From: Marinobacterium aestuarii
Lineage (GTDB): Bacteria; Pseudomonadota; Gammaproteobacteria; Pseudomonadales; Balneatricaceae
Reading direction: 5' to 3'
Assembly: GCF_001651805.1 (NCBI RefSeq)
Contig: NZ_CP015839.1
Span: 1,426,001-1,490,000, forward strand
DNA: 64,000 bases
The position numbers and the translations under genes were made by a program. Every line of letters starts with the position of its first letter. Within the stretch, counting starts at the first letter, position 1. Shown piece after piece: positions 55,173 through 63,232 of the stretch. The notes beneath the pieces are model-generated. The model did no database searches. It was not told where the DNA came from and saw only the letters and a program-made list of their open reading frames with translations.

Positions 55173-55200
55173 AGGCTGCCCCTTTGGGGTGGCCTTTTTT
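55173..55200 (+). terminator. Intrinsic terminator of ftsAZ
   Basis: GGC-TG-CCCC, TTT loop, GGGG-T-GGCC and a run of six Ts lie 65-92 bases after the ftsZ stop, so the ftsAZ transcript ends before the TRAP genes. Confidence 0.8.
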
Positions 55201-55222
55201 CTTGGTGCTTAACTGGGGTATC

Positions 55223-55238
55223 TAGGTAGTACTACTTA
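55223..55238. promoter_or_regulatory. Palindromic candidate operator upstream of the TRAP operon
   Basis: TAGGTAGTACTACTTA is an inverted repeat with a perfect GTAGTACTAC core (55226-55235) and one mismatch further out. It lies about 195 bases upstream of the TRAP binding-protein gene, in an otherwise gene-free 323-base gap. It could bind the LuxR-type response regulator encoded at the end of the cluster; this is inference. Confidence 0.45.
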
Positions 55239-55431
55239 GGTTCGTCAGTAGAATCCGCGCCTGCGGTTGCGGGCCTGCTGCGCATTAGTGCGAATGGCGG
55301 TGCTGGCGGCGAATCGTCACCATAGCGCAACGGCTCCGACACGGGCCTGATGCGGGTGTGCAGGGCCAAACAGGCCATGCGCGCACTTGAAGCCCCTACT
55401 GGGGGCAGCCAGTCAAAAGGTGACAATAACA

Positions 55432-56508
55432 ATGTTTAAACTCCCTGTTGCACGCACCCTGATTGCGGCGGCGGCTTGCGTAGCCTCGCTGTTCAATCCG
55501 GCCCAGGCCGAAGAAAAGGTTTACCGCCTGAAAATGGCCGAAACCTGGCAGACCAACTTCCCGATCTTCGGCGATGCGCCGCGCAACATGGCCGCCATGG
55601 CTGAGAAAATGTCCAATGGTCGCCTGAAGATCACCATCGACTCCGCCAACAAGCACAAGGCGCCGCTGGGTGTGTTTGACATGGTTCGCGCCGGCCAGTA
55701 CGACATGGGCCACTCGGCGTCTTACTACTGGAAAGGCAAGGTCCCCAATACCCTGTACTTCACCACCATGCCCTTTGGCATGACCACCCCCGAGCAGTAC
55801 GCCTGGTTCTACCAGGGCGAAGGCATGGACCTGATGCAGGAGGTGTACGAGCCCTTTAACCTGCTGTCCTTCCCCGGTGGCAATACCGGCAACCAGATGG
55901 GCGGCTGGTTCCAGAAAGAGATCAACTCGCTGGATGATATCCAGGGCCTGAAAATGCGCATTCCGGGCTTTGCCGGTGAAGTGCTGGCGAAACTGGGTGC
56001 CAACCCGACCAATATCCCGCCGGGCGAGCTTTACACCGCACTGGAACGTCGTACCATCGATGCGCTGGAGTGGGTAGGTCCCGGGCTTGACCTGCGTATG
56101 GGCTTTCACAAGATCGCGCCTTACTACTACACCGGCTGGCACGAGCCTGCCACCGAGCTGCAGTTCCTGATCAACAAGCGCAGCTGGGAAAAGCTGCCGG
56201 CGGATCTGCAGGAAATCCTGCGCGTCTCCATGCGTACAGCCTCCTATGACATGTATATCCAGAACTACGATGCCTCGGCCACCGCCTGGGCGGAAATGAA
56301 AACCGAGTTCCCGGAGATCCAGGTCAAGACGTTCCCGAACGATGTAATGGCCGCGCTCAAGGGTGCCAATGACGAACTGCTGCAGGAAGCTGCTGCCGCT
56401 GACCCGCTGGCCAAGAAAATCATCGAATCGCAGCAGAAGTACCAGGAACGGGTCCGGGTCTGGACCAATATTTCCGACCGCGCCTACCTGAACAGTCTGT
56501 CTGACTGA
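55432..56508 (+). CDS. TRAP transporter substrate-binding protein, TakP-like
   Basis: A 358-residue periplasmic protein with a signal peptide (MFKLPVARTLIAAAACVASL, cleavage after AQA near residue 26). DDIQGLKMRIPGFAGEVL holds the carboxylate-binding arginine, and ALEWVGPGLDLRMGF with YYYTGWHEP recalls TakP, which binds 2-oxo acids. An oxo- or hydroxy-acid ligand is therefore likely. The ATG at 55432, which gives the signal peptide, is preferred to an upstream start. Confidence 0.88.
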   Translation: MFKLPVARTLIAAAACVASLFNPAQAEEKVYRLKMAETWQTNFPIFGDAPRNMAAMAEKMSNGRLKITIDSANKHKAPLGVFDMVRAGQYDMGHSASYYWKGKVPNTLYFTTMPFGMTTPEQYAWFYQGEGMDLMQEVYEPFNLLSFPGGNTGNQMGGWFQKEINSLDDIQGLKMRIPGFAGEVLAKLGANPTNIPPGELYTALERRTIDALEWVGPGLDLRMGFHKIAPYYYTGWHEPATELQFLINKRSWEKLPADLQEILRVSMRTASYDMYIQNYDASATAWAEMKTEFPEIQVKTFPNDVMAALKGANDELLQEAAAADPLAKKIIESQQKYQERVRVWTNISDRAYLNSLSD

Positions 56509-56529
56509 TCCGTCCGACGGGAGCCTCTG

Positions 56530-56692
56530 GCAGCCTGTCGGACTTACCACTGATCTGCTGCGGAAAAGCCGAATTTGGCCATTTTTCGTCCTCTTTTTTG
56601 TTAAATAGAACCACTATTTGCCTCAAAAGAGCTCAAAAACTGCCTCAAATCGGGCTTTCCCTCGCTACGATCGGCCAAGTCCGACAGGCTGC
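56530..56692. mobile_element. 163-bp MITE-like element, copy B
   Basis: Ends are GCAGCCTGTCGGACTT (56530-56545) and its exact reverse complement (56677-56692). TA follows on the right (56693-56694) and TG precedes on the left. It is the same length as copy A at 49543-49705. It sits between the genes of the TRAP binding protein and the small permease, inside the operon. Confidence 0.85.
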
Positions 56693-56769
56693 TAGTGGCT
56701 CCCGTTCCTGTATCAGGGGCCTGGTTCCGCGCCGGGTGTGCGTTTCGAGAAAGATGCCGAGGTGTTTCC

Positions 56770-57303
56770 ATGCTGATGTTGAAACTGGAGCGTGCGGTCA
56801 ACCGGGTTTCGGACCTGTTTGGCAAGGCCGCTGCCGTGCTGTTTGTGCTGCTGCTGTTTAACGTGTTCTACGACGTTGTGAGCCGCTATGCGTTCAATGA
56901 TGTCTCTATCGCCATGCAGGAAATGGAGTGGCACCTGTTTGCGCTGATGTTTCTGCTGGGGGTTCCCTTCACCCTGCGCGCCGATGCCCATGTACGCGTG
57001 GATATCATTTACGACCGCCTGAGTCTGCGCAAGCGCGCCTGGATCGATCTGACCGGCACCCTTTGTCTGCTGCTGCCGTTCTGTCTGCTGGTGGGCTGGT
57101 ACGGTGTGGGGTTCGCCCATGAATCCTTCCTGCTGGGTGAGAGTTCCGGCGACCCGGGTGGCCTGGGGTATCGCTGGCTGATCAAGGCCGCCATTCCGTT
57201 CGCATTTTTTGCCACTGCCCTGAGTGGTTTCGGGCTGGCGCTGAAATCCGTTAATACCCTGCGGGGGCAGTCTGTGACCGACCTTCAAGGTGATCGCGCA
57301 TGA
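56770..57303 (+). CDS. TRAP transporter small permease (DctQ family)
   Basis: A 177-residue, four-helix protein. SRYAFNDVSIAMQEMEWHLFALMFLLG contains the family W-x-E-like core. I chose the ATG at 56770 with GAGG about 9 bases upstream; the frame opens at a GTG at 56695 right at the MITE edge. It overlaps dctM by 4 bases (ATGA). Confidence 0.9.
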   Translation: MLMLKLERAVNRVSDLFGKAAAVLFVLLLFNVFYDVVSRYAFNDVSIAMQEMEWHLFALMFLLGVPFTLRADAHVRVDIIYDRLSLRKRAWIDLTGTLCLLLPFCLLVGWYGVGFAHESFLLGESSGDPGGLGYRWLIKAAIPFAFFATALSGFGLALKSVNTLRGQSVTDLQGDRA

Positions 57304-58586
57304 TCGGTATCGTAATGTTTTTCGCCGCCCTGGCGCTGCTGCTCAGCGGATTCCCGGTGGCTTTTATCTTTGGTGGCGTCGCGCTGCTGTTTGGTGTTTT
57401 TGCGCAAGGCGCGGATATTTTCGCCTTCATGCCGTTTCGTATTCAAAGCATCATGGAAAGTACCACTATGATGGCGGTGCCGCTGTTTATCTTTATGGGC
57501 CTGGTGCTGCAGAAAACTCGCCTGGCCGAGCAACTGCTCGAAGCCATGGCAAAACTCTTTGGCGGCGTGCGTGGCGGGCTGGCGATTTCCACCGTGCTGG
57601 TGGGCGCGCTGCTGGCGGCATCCACCGGTGTTGTGGGCGCTTCCGTCGTTGCCATGGGCCTGATTTCGCTGCCCGTGATGCTGAAATACAACTACGATAA
57701 ATCCCTGGCCTGCGGCACTATCTGCGCATCCGGCACCCTGGGGCAGATCATTCCGCCTTCCATTATCCTGATCATTCTGGGGGATGTGCTGGGTATCCCG
57801 GTGGGGGATCTGTTCAAGGCCGCGCTCTGGCCTGGTTTGATTCTGATCGGCGCCTATATCGTTTATATCCTTATCTATGCCTTTATGAATCCTGCCTCAG
57901 CACCGGCTCTGCCGGTGGATCCGAGCATCAGCCGCCGCAGCTACTACGGTCAGGCGCTTAAGGCGATACTGCCGCCGCTGGCACTGATTCTGGTGGTGCT
58001 GGGCTCTATCTTTGCCGGCATTGCTACGCCCACCGAGTCTTCAGCCCTGGGCGGGGTTGGTGCCCTGGTGCTGGCGCTGATCTATCGCCAGTTCAGTTTC
58101 AAGATGCTCTATGACGCTTCGCTGGAGACGGTGAAAGTCACCGCCATGGTATTTGCCATTCTGCTGGGCGCCACGGCGTTTTCGATGGCCTTCAGTTATA
58201 CCGGTGGTGATTACATCGTCGAAGAAGTATTGACACAGCTGCCCGGCGGCCAGATGGGTTTCCTGCTGCTGTCGATGCTGGCCATTCTGGTGCTGGGCTT
58301 TTTTATCGACTTCGTTGAAATCAGCTTTATCATAGTGCCGATTCTGGCGCCGGTGGCCGATGCCCTGGGGATAGCGCCTATCTGGTTTGCGATCCTTATC
58401 GCCATGAACCTGCAGGCCAGTTTCCTCACACCGCCCTTTGGCTTTGCACTGTTTTACCTAAAAGGGGTCGCGCCGGACTCGATACGCACCACCCACATCT
58501 ATAAGGGTGTCGTGCCTTTTATCCTGTTGCAGCTGGTGGTGCTGGTCACGATTCTGGCGTTCCCGGGTCTCTATGGTTTGACCTGA
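57300..58586 (+). CDS. TRAP transporter large permease (DctM family)
   Basis: A 428-residue, roughly 12-helix transport subunit. PLFIFMGLVLQKTRLAEQLLEAM near residue 61, GVVGASVVAMGLISLPVML near 103, and LGQIIPPSIILIILGDVLG near 146 are typical. FSMAFSYTGGDYIVEEVL and DFVEISFIIVPI are characteristic of the TakM/mannitol-chloroaromatic branch, agreeing with the TakP-like binding protein. Confidence 0.93.
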   Translation: MIGIVMFFAALALLLSGFPVAFIFGGVALLFGVFAQGADIFAFMPFRIQSIMESTTMMAVPLFIFMGLVLQKTRLAEQLLEAMAKLFGGVRGGLAISTVLVGALLAASTGVVGASVVAMGLISLPVMLKYNYDKSLACGTICASGTLGQIIPPSIILIILGDVLGIPVGDLFKAALWPGLILIGAYIVYILIYAFMNPASAPALPVDPSISRRSYYGQALKAILPPLALILVVLGSIFAGIATPTESSALGGVGALVLALIYRQFSFKMLYDASLETVKVTAMVFAILLGATAFSMAFSYTGGDYIVEEVLTQLPGGQMGFLLLSMLAILVLGFFIDFVEISFIIVPILAPVADALGIAPIWFAILIAMNLQASFLTPPFGFALFYLKGVAPDSIRTTHIYKGVVPFILLQLVVLVTILAFPGLYGLT

Positions 58587-58644
58587 GCAAGGTCCGCCTG
58601 ACACCGGTACTGTCGGCGCAGGTTTATACAGCTATCGCCATCTG

Positions 58645-58680
58645 CGGCGGCTCCGACTTCTGTCGGGGTCGCCGTTTTTT
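58645..58680 (+). terminator. Intrinsic terminator of the TakP-type TRAP genes
   Basis: CGGCG-GCTCCGAC pairs with GTCGG-GGTCGCCG across a TTCT loop, followed by six Ts, about 60 bases after the dctM stop. Confidence 0.8.
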
Positions 58681-58740
58681 GCTGTTATCATGATCCTGCC
58701 GCGCAGCGGTACGGATTTGTTCACCAGAGGTGTCATGGGT

Positions 58741-60090
58741 ATGTCATTAAAGGCCAAGCTGTTATTGCTGGCGATCCTGCCACTGTTGCTGGTGAGCAGC
58801 CTGGTGACCATGGTCAGCCTGCAGCAGGCGCGCAACCTCTCTGAGCAGGAAATCCGCATTTTCGAGGACAACCTGCTGAGCACCAAGCAGCGTGAGCTGC
58901 AGAATTATGTCAGTCTGGCGCTGACCTCCATTGATCATATTGTGGCCAATGCCGATGTGCATGATGAGGCGGCGAAAATTGAGGTCATGCGCATTCTGAG
59001 TGATCTTACCTTCGGCGATGATGGCTACTTCTTCGTTTATGACCGTAACGGCAAGGTGCTGGTACACCCGATTCTCACCGACCTGGTGGGGCAGGATCTG
59101 TATGACATGCAGGATGCGCGCGGCGACTATGTGATTCGCAGCCTGCTGCAGCGTGCCCGCGAGGGTGGCGGCTTTCATCGTTACCTGTGGCAAAAACCGT
59201 CCCGGGGCGAGTCGGAGGAAAAGCTCGGCTATGTGGTGAGTCTGCCCAAGTGGGGCTGGATGCTGGGAACAGGTCTCTATATAGACGACATCACCGAGGA
59301 AGTGGCGAAGATCCGCAGTGAAGTGACGCGCAATATCCGCAATACCTTCTTTACCGTACTGCTGATAGTGGCGGCGGCGGTGGCGGTGATTATCGTTATC
59401 GGCATAGCGCTGAATCTGCATGAAAGTCGCCTCGCCGATGGGCGCCTGCGCTCCCTGGCCCACAAGTCGATTCAGCTACAGGTGAGCCAGCGCCGCGGCT
59501 TTGCCCGGGAGCTGCACGATGGCATCAACCAGCTGATGGTGTCGGTGAAGTTTCGCATAGAGTCGGCCCTGAACAAGCTGTCCAAGGCCGGTGACAGTGC
59601 CTCGGCGACGGCTGATCTGCATCACGCCATGGCGGTGCTTAATGAAGCGATACAGGAAGTGCGCCGTGTGTCCCATAACCTGCGCCCCAGTATTCTCGAT
59701 GACCTGGGGCTGGAGCCTGCGCTGCGCAATCTGCTGGATGAATTCAAGCTGCGCACCGGCATTCTGGTGGATCTGCGGCTCTCGCTGCCGGCGGCACGTC
59801 TGAATGATGATATTGAAACCACCCTGTATCGAGTGGTGCAGGAAGCCCTGACCAATATTGAAAAACATGCCGACGCCAGCCACCTTTTGGTGCGCAGTTG
59901 GTATAGCAGCGGGCTCTTGTGGCTTGAGCTGAAAGACAACGGCTGTGGCTTTGACCCCGATGACCTCTCGCCCCAGGCGGGCATTGGTCTGCGCAATATC
60001 CGCGACCGGCTGGAGCTGCTCGGTGGCGAGCTTGCGCTGGAATCGGCACCGGGGGAGGGGGCGCGGCTATGCATCGGCCTGCCGGCATGA
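58741..60090 (+). CDS. Cache-domain histidine kinase (NarL/HisKA_3 type)
   Basis: A 449-residue sensor kinase. N-terminal membrane helix (about 4-25), a single-cache periplasmic domain (FGDDGYFFVYDRNGKVLVHP, LGYVVSLPKWGWMLGTGLYID), second membrane helix (about 200-222), a HisKA_3 dimerisation domain with His259 in ARELHDGINQ, and a HATPase_c end (EALTNIEKHADA, DNGCGFDPD, GIGLRNIRDRL). Cache domains of this type sense small carboxylates. ATG at 58741 follows AGAGGTG by 8 bases; an ATG 6 bases earlier is also in frame. Its position next to the TRAP genes suggests it senses the transported acid. Confidence 0.92.
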   Translation: MSLKAKLLLLAILPLLLVSSLVTMVSLQQARNLSEQEIRIFEDNLLSTKQRELQNYVSLALTSIDHIVANADVHDEAAKIEVMRILSDLTFGDDGYFFVYDRNGKVLVHPILTDLVGQDLYDMQDARGDYVIRSLLQRAREGGGFHRYLWQKPSRGESEEKLGYVVSLPKWGWMLGTGLYIDDITEEVAKIRSEVTRNIRNTFFTVLLIVAAAVAVIIVIGIALNLHESRLADGRLRSLAHKSIQLQVSQRRGFARELHDGINQLMVSVKFRIESALNKLSKAGDSASATADLHHAMAVLNEAIQEVRRVSHNLRPSILDDLGLEPALRNLLDEFKLRTGILVDLRLSLPAARLNDDIETTLYRVVQEALTNIEKHADASHLLVRSWYSSGLLWLELKDNGCGFDPDDLSPQAGIGLRNIRDRLELLGGELALESAPGEGARLCIGLPA

Positions 60091-60134
60091 GTTGCCCTGC
60101 AGTATTTATGTACGAGACTCGGGAGTATTAGAGC

Positions 60135-60809
60135 ATGACCGTCGCTAAACCCATTCGCGTGCTGCTGGTGGACGACCACCCACTGGTGCTTGAAGGCATT
60201 TCGTCCCGGCTTGGCACCGAAGCCCATCTGGATGTCATCGGGCTGGCGTACAACGGCCAGGAAGCGCTGGAACTGGCTGAACAGCTGCAGCCGGATGTCG
60301 TGATGATGGACGTTTCCATGCCCGTGATGAGCGGACTTGAAGCGACCCAGATATTCCAGCAGCGCTTCCCCTCGGTACGGGTGCTGATCCTCAGCATGCA
60401 CGACAACCGCGAGTACATACTGCAACTGATCCGTGCCGGCGCTTCGGGTTACATCCTCAAGGATGTCTCCTCCGATGAGCTGATAAAAGCCATCGAAACC
60501 GTGCACCAGGGCGGCACCTACTTCAGCGCCAGTGCGTCTCAGTCGCTGTTCAGTCTGGATGAGGCCTTTGCCGCGCCCCTGAGTCCATCGGCGCCTGATC
60601 CCGACTCGCAGCCACTGACACCGCGGGAGGAAACCGTACTGCGCCTGCTGGCGGAAGGTGGCAGTAACAAGGACATCGCCCGCACCCTGGATATTTCGGT
60701 GCGAACCGTGGAAACCCACCGGCAGAATATCAAGACCAAGCTCAACATCCAGACCGCCGCCGGCCTGACCCGTTTCGCCATCGAACAGGGCCTGGTGGAG
60801 CTGAAGTAG
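60135..60809 (+). CDS. LuxR/NarL-family response regulator
   Basis: A 224-residue regulator with a receiver domain (Asp13, Asp14, phosphoacceptor Asp59, Ser87, Lys109) and a C-terminal LuxR HTH (LTPREETVLRLLAEGGSNKDIA, then SVRTVETHRQNIKTKL). It is the partner of the cache kinase 44 bases upstream, and probably switches on the TRAP genes. Confidence 0.94.
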   Translation: MTVAKPIRVLLVDDHPLVLEGISSRLGTEAHLDVIGLAYNGQEALELAEQLQPDVVMMDVSMPVMSGLEATQIFQQRFPSVRVLILSMHDNREYILQLIRAGASGYILKDVSSDELIKAIETVHQGGTYFSASASQSLFSLDEAFAAPLSPSAPDPDSQPLTPREETVLRLLAEGGSNKDIARTLDISVRTVETHRQNIKTKLNIQTAAGLTRFAIEQGLVELK

Positions 60810-60838
60810 ACTCCACGCGAGGCTTATCTTCGCAGTGC

Positions 60839-60861
60839 CTGACTTTTTCTTAAAAAATCAG
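60839..60861 (+). terminator. Short AT-rich terminator after the response regulator
   Basis: CTGACTTTTT-CTT-AAAAAATCAG forms a near-perfect stem about 30 bases after the stop codon; it can act in either direction. Confidence 0.5.
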
Positions 60862-60959
60862 ATAAAAAGTTTGCAATACATGACCTTATCCATTAAATTA
60901 CGCGGCCTCAACGTTACGCAACGGCAGCAAAAGCCCTCGGTGCTGTTGAGAAAAGAAGT

Positions 60960-61190
60960 AACGTTGGCGCTTGCGACAACGGTAACCAGTACGCCCAGGC
61001 ATGCAGGTTACAAGTCTGAAAGGACAGTGCAGCATACAATATGGTGAGGTGTCCGAGTGGCCGACTCGGAGGCGAAGCCGTAGAGAACGTCGGAGCTTGC
61101 GACGACGGTAACGAGTACGCCCAGGCGTGCAAGTTACAAGTCTGAAAAGACAGTGCAGCATACAATATGGTGAGGTGTCCGAGTGGCCGA
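60960..61190. repeat. 105-bp tandem duplication spanning the tRNA-Ser 5' end
   Basis: Two copies, 60960-61064 and 61086-61190, with 126-base offset and about 7 substitutions in 105 positions. Each contains about 83 bases of upstream sequence plus the first 22 bases of tRNA-Ser. Only the second copy continues into a complete tRNA. Confidence 0.9.
61043..61064 (+). pseudogene. Truncated tRNA-Ser 5' fragment
   Basis: GGTGAGGTGTCCGAGTGGCC plus GA repeats the first 22 bases of the functional tRNA-Ser at 61169, then diverges (CTCGGAGGCG). The rest of the tRNA is missing, so it cannot fold as a tRNA. Confidence 0.85.
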
Positions 61191-61256
61191 AGGAGCACGC
61201 CTGGAAAGTGTGTATACCGCAAGGTATCGAGGGTTCGAATCCCTCCCTCACCGCCA
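61169..61256 (+). tRNA. serW: tRNA-Ser (GGA anticodon)
   Basis: An 88-base tRNA with acceptor stem GGTGAGG...CCTCACC, discriminator G and encoded CCA (61254-61256). Anticodon GGA is at 61203-61205. A long variable arm and the GGTTCGAATCC T-arm are visible. It closely matches E. coli tRNA-Ser(GGA); the symbol is given on that basis. It is probably the attachment site of the element that begins immediately downstream. Confidence 0.95.
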
Positions 61257-61353
61257 TATTCTTAATTCTCTTTAAGTTTCAATGACTTAAAGGGAAATGT
61301 CAGTAAAAATACCCAGGTGTGACACTTAGCTATGACAGTTAGGGGTTTCGCTC

Positions 61354-63057
61354 ATGCCTGCGCACTTACCACATACTTACCGTACTGCAACCGGGACTTA
61401 CTACCTTCGCCTGATCTGGCCCAAGGCTGTTCTCGGTTTTTTGCCGTCCATTTCTTCTATATTCCGCTGCTCCCTTAAAACCAAAGAACGTTCCGTTGCT
61501 AAACACAGGGCTTTCGCACATATTAATTTTTTTAATGAATTAATTGCTAGCGTTTTAAAATACGAGTATTTTAAAAAAGAGTTAACCGAACATGAGGCCA
61601 ATATAATGGCCCGGGGGGTGGTTAGTTACTTAAAAGGATTTGTAGAGAAGGATAGCAGTATGTTTTTAAAAAGCATTACACATCAGAGTAATAGTGGCAG
61701 TGAAGTTCGGTTTGACTACGGCTCTGCCGATCAAGACCTGGAAGCGCTGTTGAAGTATTTAAAAATGATGGGTGAGTATACAGAGATCTCTGAAGTGCAT
61801 TCTGTATCTCGTCCTGCGGCTGTTTCTGGTGTGCTGGAAGAGTCTGCATCGGGGAATGGGGGGCAAATAAAAGGCTATAGCGTTCGTGAGCTTGCTGATG
61901 ACTTTTTGCAGGATCGCCTGGTGGCGGGAAAGTGGAAGGACGAAAAAACCTTACAGATTAACGTCGGCCGGATTAACGCTATCGTCGAGATAATCGGAAA
62001 GGACAAAATTGTTGGTTCTCTCAAAAAGTCCGATATAGTTGACGTCAAAAAGACGCTACGTCAGTATCCTGCCCGACGTAATCTGGGCCACTCGGCGAGC
62101 GAGTCGCTACAGGTTTTGATGGCGCGGGATACTTATGCGCGCATATCTCCCAATACCGCCAAGGCGTACTTTGAAATCTGCCAGTCTCTGATACGTTTTG
62201 CCTACTCCAACGATGACCTTGAAAAAGATATTGCCCGCGATATCGATTTCCCGGCAGAAACCCTTGAAGAGGACGAAAAGCACCCGTTTGATCCTGCCGA
62301 CCTGAAAGCTATCGTCAATGGGTATATGTATACCGCTGATTACACGGGTGGCAAGCGTCAGTTCCTGTCCGCGCACTTTTGGGTGCCTCTGATGGCCATG
62401 TACACGGGCGCTCGCTTGAACGAGCTATGTCAGCTGGGGGTTGCTGACATCCAGTGCGAAGGGGATATCTGGTGCTTTAATATTACCGATGAAGATGAAC
62501 ATCAGAACCTGAAGCGCAAAAGCTCGAAGCGCAAGGTTCCGATTCATAGTCAGCTTCTGAAGTTTGGTTTTATTGAGTATTGGGAATCGCGTAATAAGGC
62601 CGTAGTTGGCGATGCGTCAAATACAATGCTGTTTGAGGGGCTTGAGTACGAGAAAGGCAGTCGTTGGGGGCGTAAAGTTGGACGCTGGTATAATGGTGAC
62701 GGCGAGGCGAAGGCCAATGGCTATCTCGACACAGTCCAGATTAAAAATCGTGGTAATAAATCCTTCCATAGTCATCGACATACGGTTATTGACCTGTTGC
62801 GGAATGCCGGTGTAGAAGAAGCGCGTATTGCTGCTATTGTCGGGCACGAGAATGCCAGTATGACGAGTAACTACGGACGTGGCTTCAATATTCAGTCGTT
62901 GAGTAAAGAAATAGAAAAAATACGCTATGACATGGATATGGAGCACGTCGATTACCCGCGTTTCTTGCGGATGAAAGATGATTTTGAACCGCGTCAGCGA
63001 CGTACTCATCGCGTGAAACGAAAGCAGCCCATTCGTAAAGCTAAAGACGCCGCGTAA
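61354..63057 (+). CDS. Tyrosine recombinase (integrase) of an integrative element
   Basis: A 567-residue site-specific recombinase. The N-terminal part (LPHTYRTATGTYYLRLIWPK) resembles the DUF6538 integrase head; the catalytic domain has Arg354 (TGARLNELC), His472/Arg475 (HSHR), His498 (GHEN) and nucleophile Tyr507 (SNYGRG). It ends in a very basic tail. The first 750 bases are clearly more AT-rich than the chromosome around it. It begins 98 bases beyond the tRNA-Ser 3' end in the same direction, the usual arrangement for a tRNA-targeting genomic island. Confidence 0.93.
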   Translation: MPAHLPHTYRTATGTYYLRLIWPKAVLGFLPSISSIFRCSLKTKERSVAKHRAFAHINFFNELIASVLKYEYFKKELTEHEANIMARGVVSYLKGFVEKDSSMFLKSITHQSNSGSEVRFDYGSADQDLEALLKYLKMMGEYTEISEVHSVSRPAAVSGVLEESASGNGGQIKGYSVRELADDFLQDRLVAGKWKDEKTLQINVGRINAIVEIIGKDKIVGSLKKSDIVDVKKTLRQYPARRNLGHSASESLQVLMARDTYARISPNTAKAYFEICQSLIRFAYSNDDLEKDIARDIDFPAETLEEDEKHPFDPADLKAIVNGYMYTADYTGGKRQFLSAHFWVPLMAMYTGARLNELCQLGVADIQCEGDIWCFNITDEDEHQNLKRKSSKRKVPIHSQLLKFGFIEYWESRNKAVVGDASNTMLFEGLEYEKGSRWGRKVGRWYNGDGEAKANGYLDTVQIKNRGNKSFHSHRHTVIDLLRNAGVEEARIAAIVGHENASMTSNYGRGFNIQSLSKEIEKIRYDMDMEHVDYPRFLRMKDDFEPRQRRTHRVKRKQPIRKAKDAA

Positions 63058-63081
63058 TTTTTTATTTCGTGGTTGAGCATA

Positions 63082-63116
63082 GATGGAAAATTTATTTCCA
63101 TCGATCAGTGTTTTTT
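63082..63116 (+). terminator. Terminator downstream of the integrase
   Basis: GATGGAAA (63082-63089) and TTTCCATC (63095-63102) form an 8-bp stem with a 5-base loop; GATCAGTG and six Ts follow. Confidence 0.7.
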
Positions 63117-63190
63117 GCCTATCCAATGCCGTGCTGTTGTTCAGGATGTCAGGCGATGGGAATTACAGTCGATTGGTTAACATATTCTAA

Positions 63191-63207
63191 ATAGCATGGA
63201 GTGCTAT
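63191..63207. repeat. Inverted repeat before the relaxase, possible oriT
   Basis: ATAGCA-TGGAG-TGCTAT forms a 6-bp stem, 5-base loop hairpin 26 bases upstream of the relaxase start. Transfer origins of MobV relaxases often lie here and contain a small hairpin. The nick site cannot be identified. Confidence 0.35.
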
Positions 63208-63232
63208 ATGTTGAAAGCAAGAGAAGGAACTC

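Noticed and set aside
60898-61257. Minus-strand open frame of about 119 codons across the tRNA-Ser
   Set aside because: It is the antisense of the tRNA and its duplicated upstream region; internal peptide repeats come from the 105-base duplication. This is a well-known false-gene pattern.
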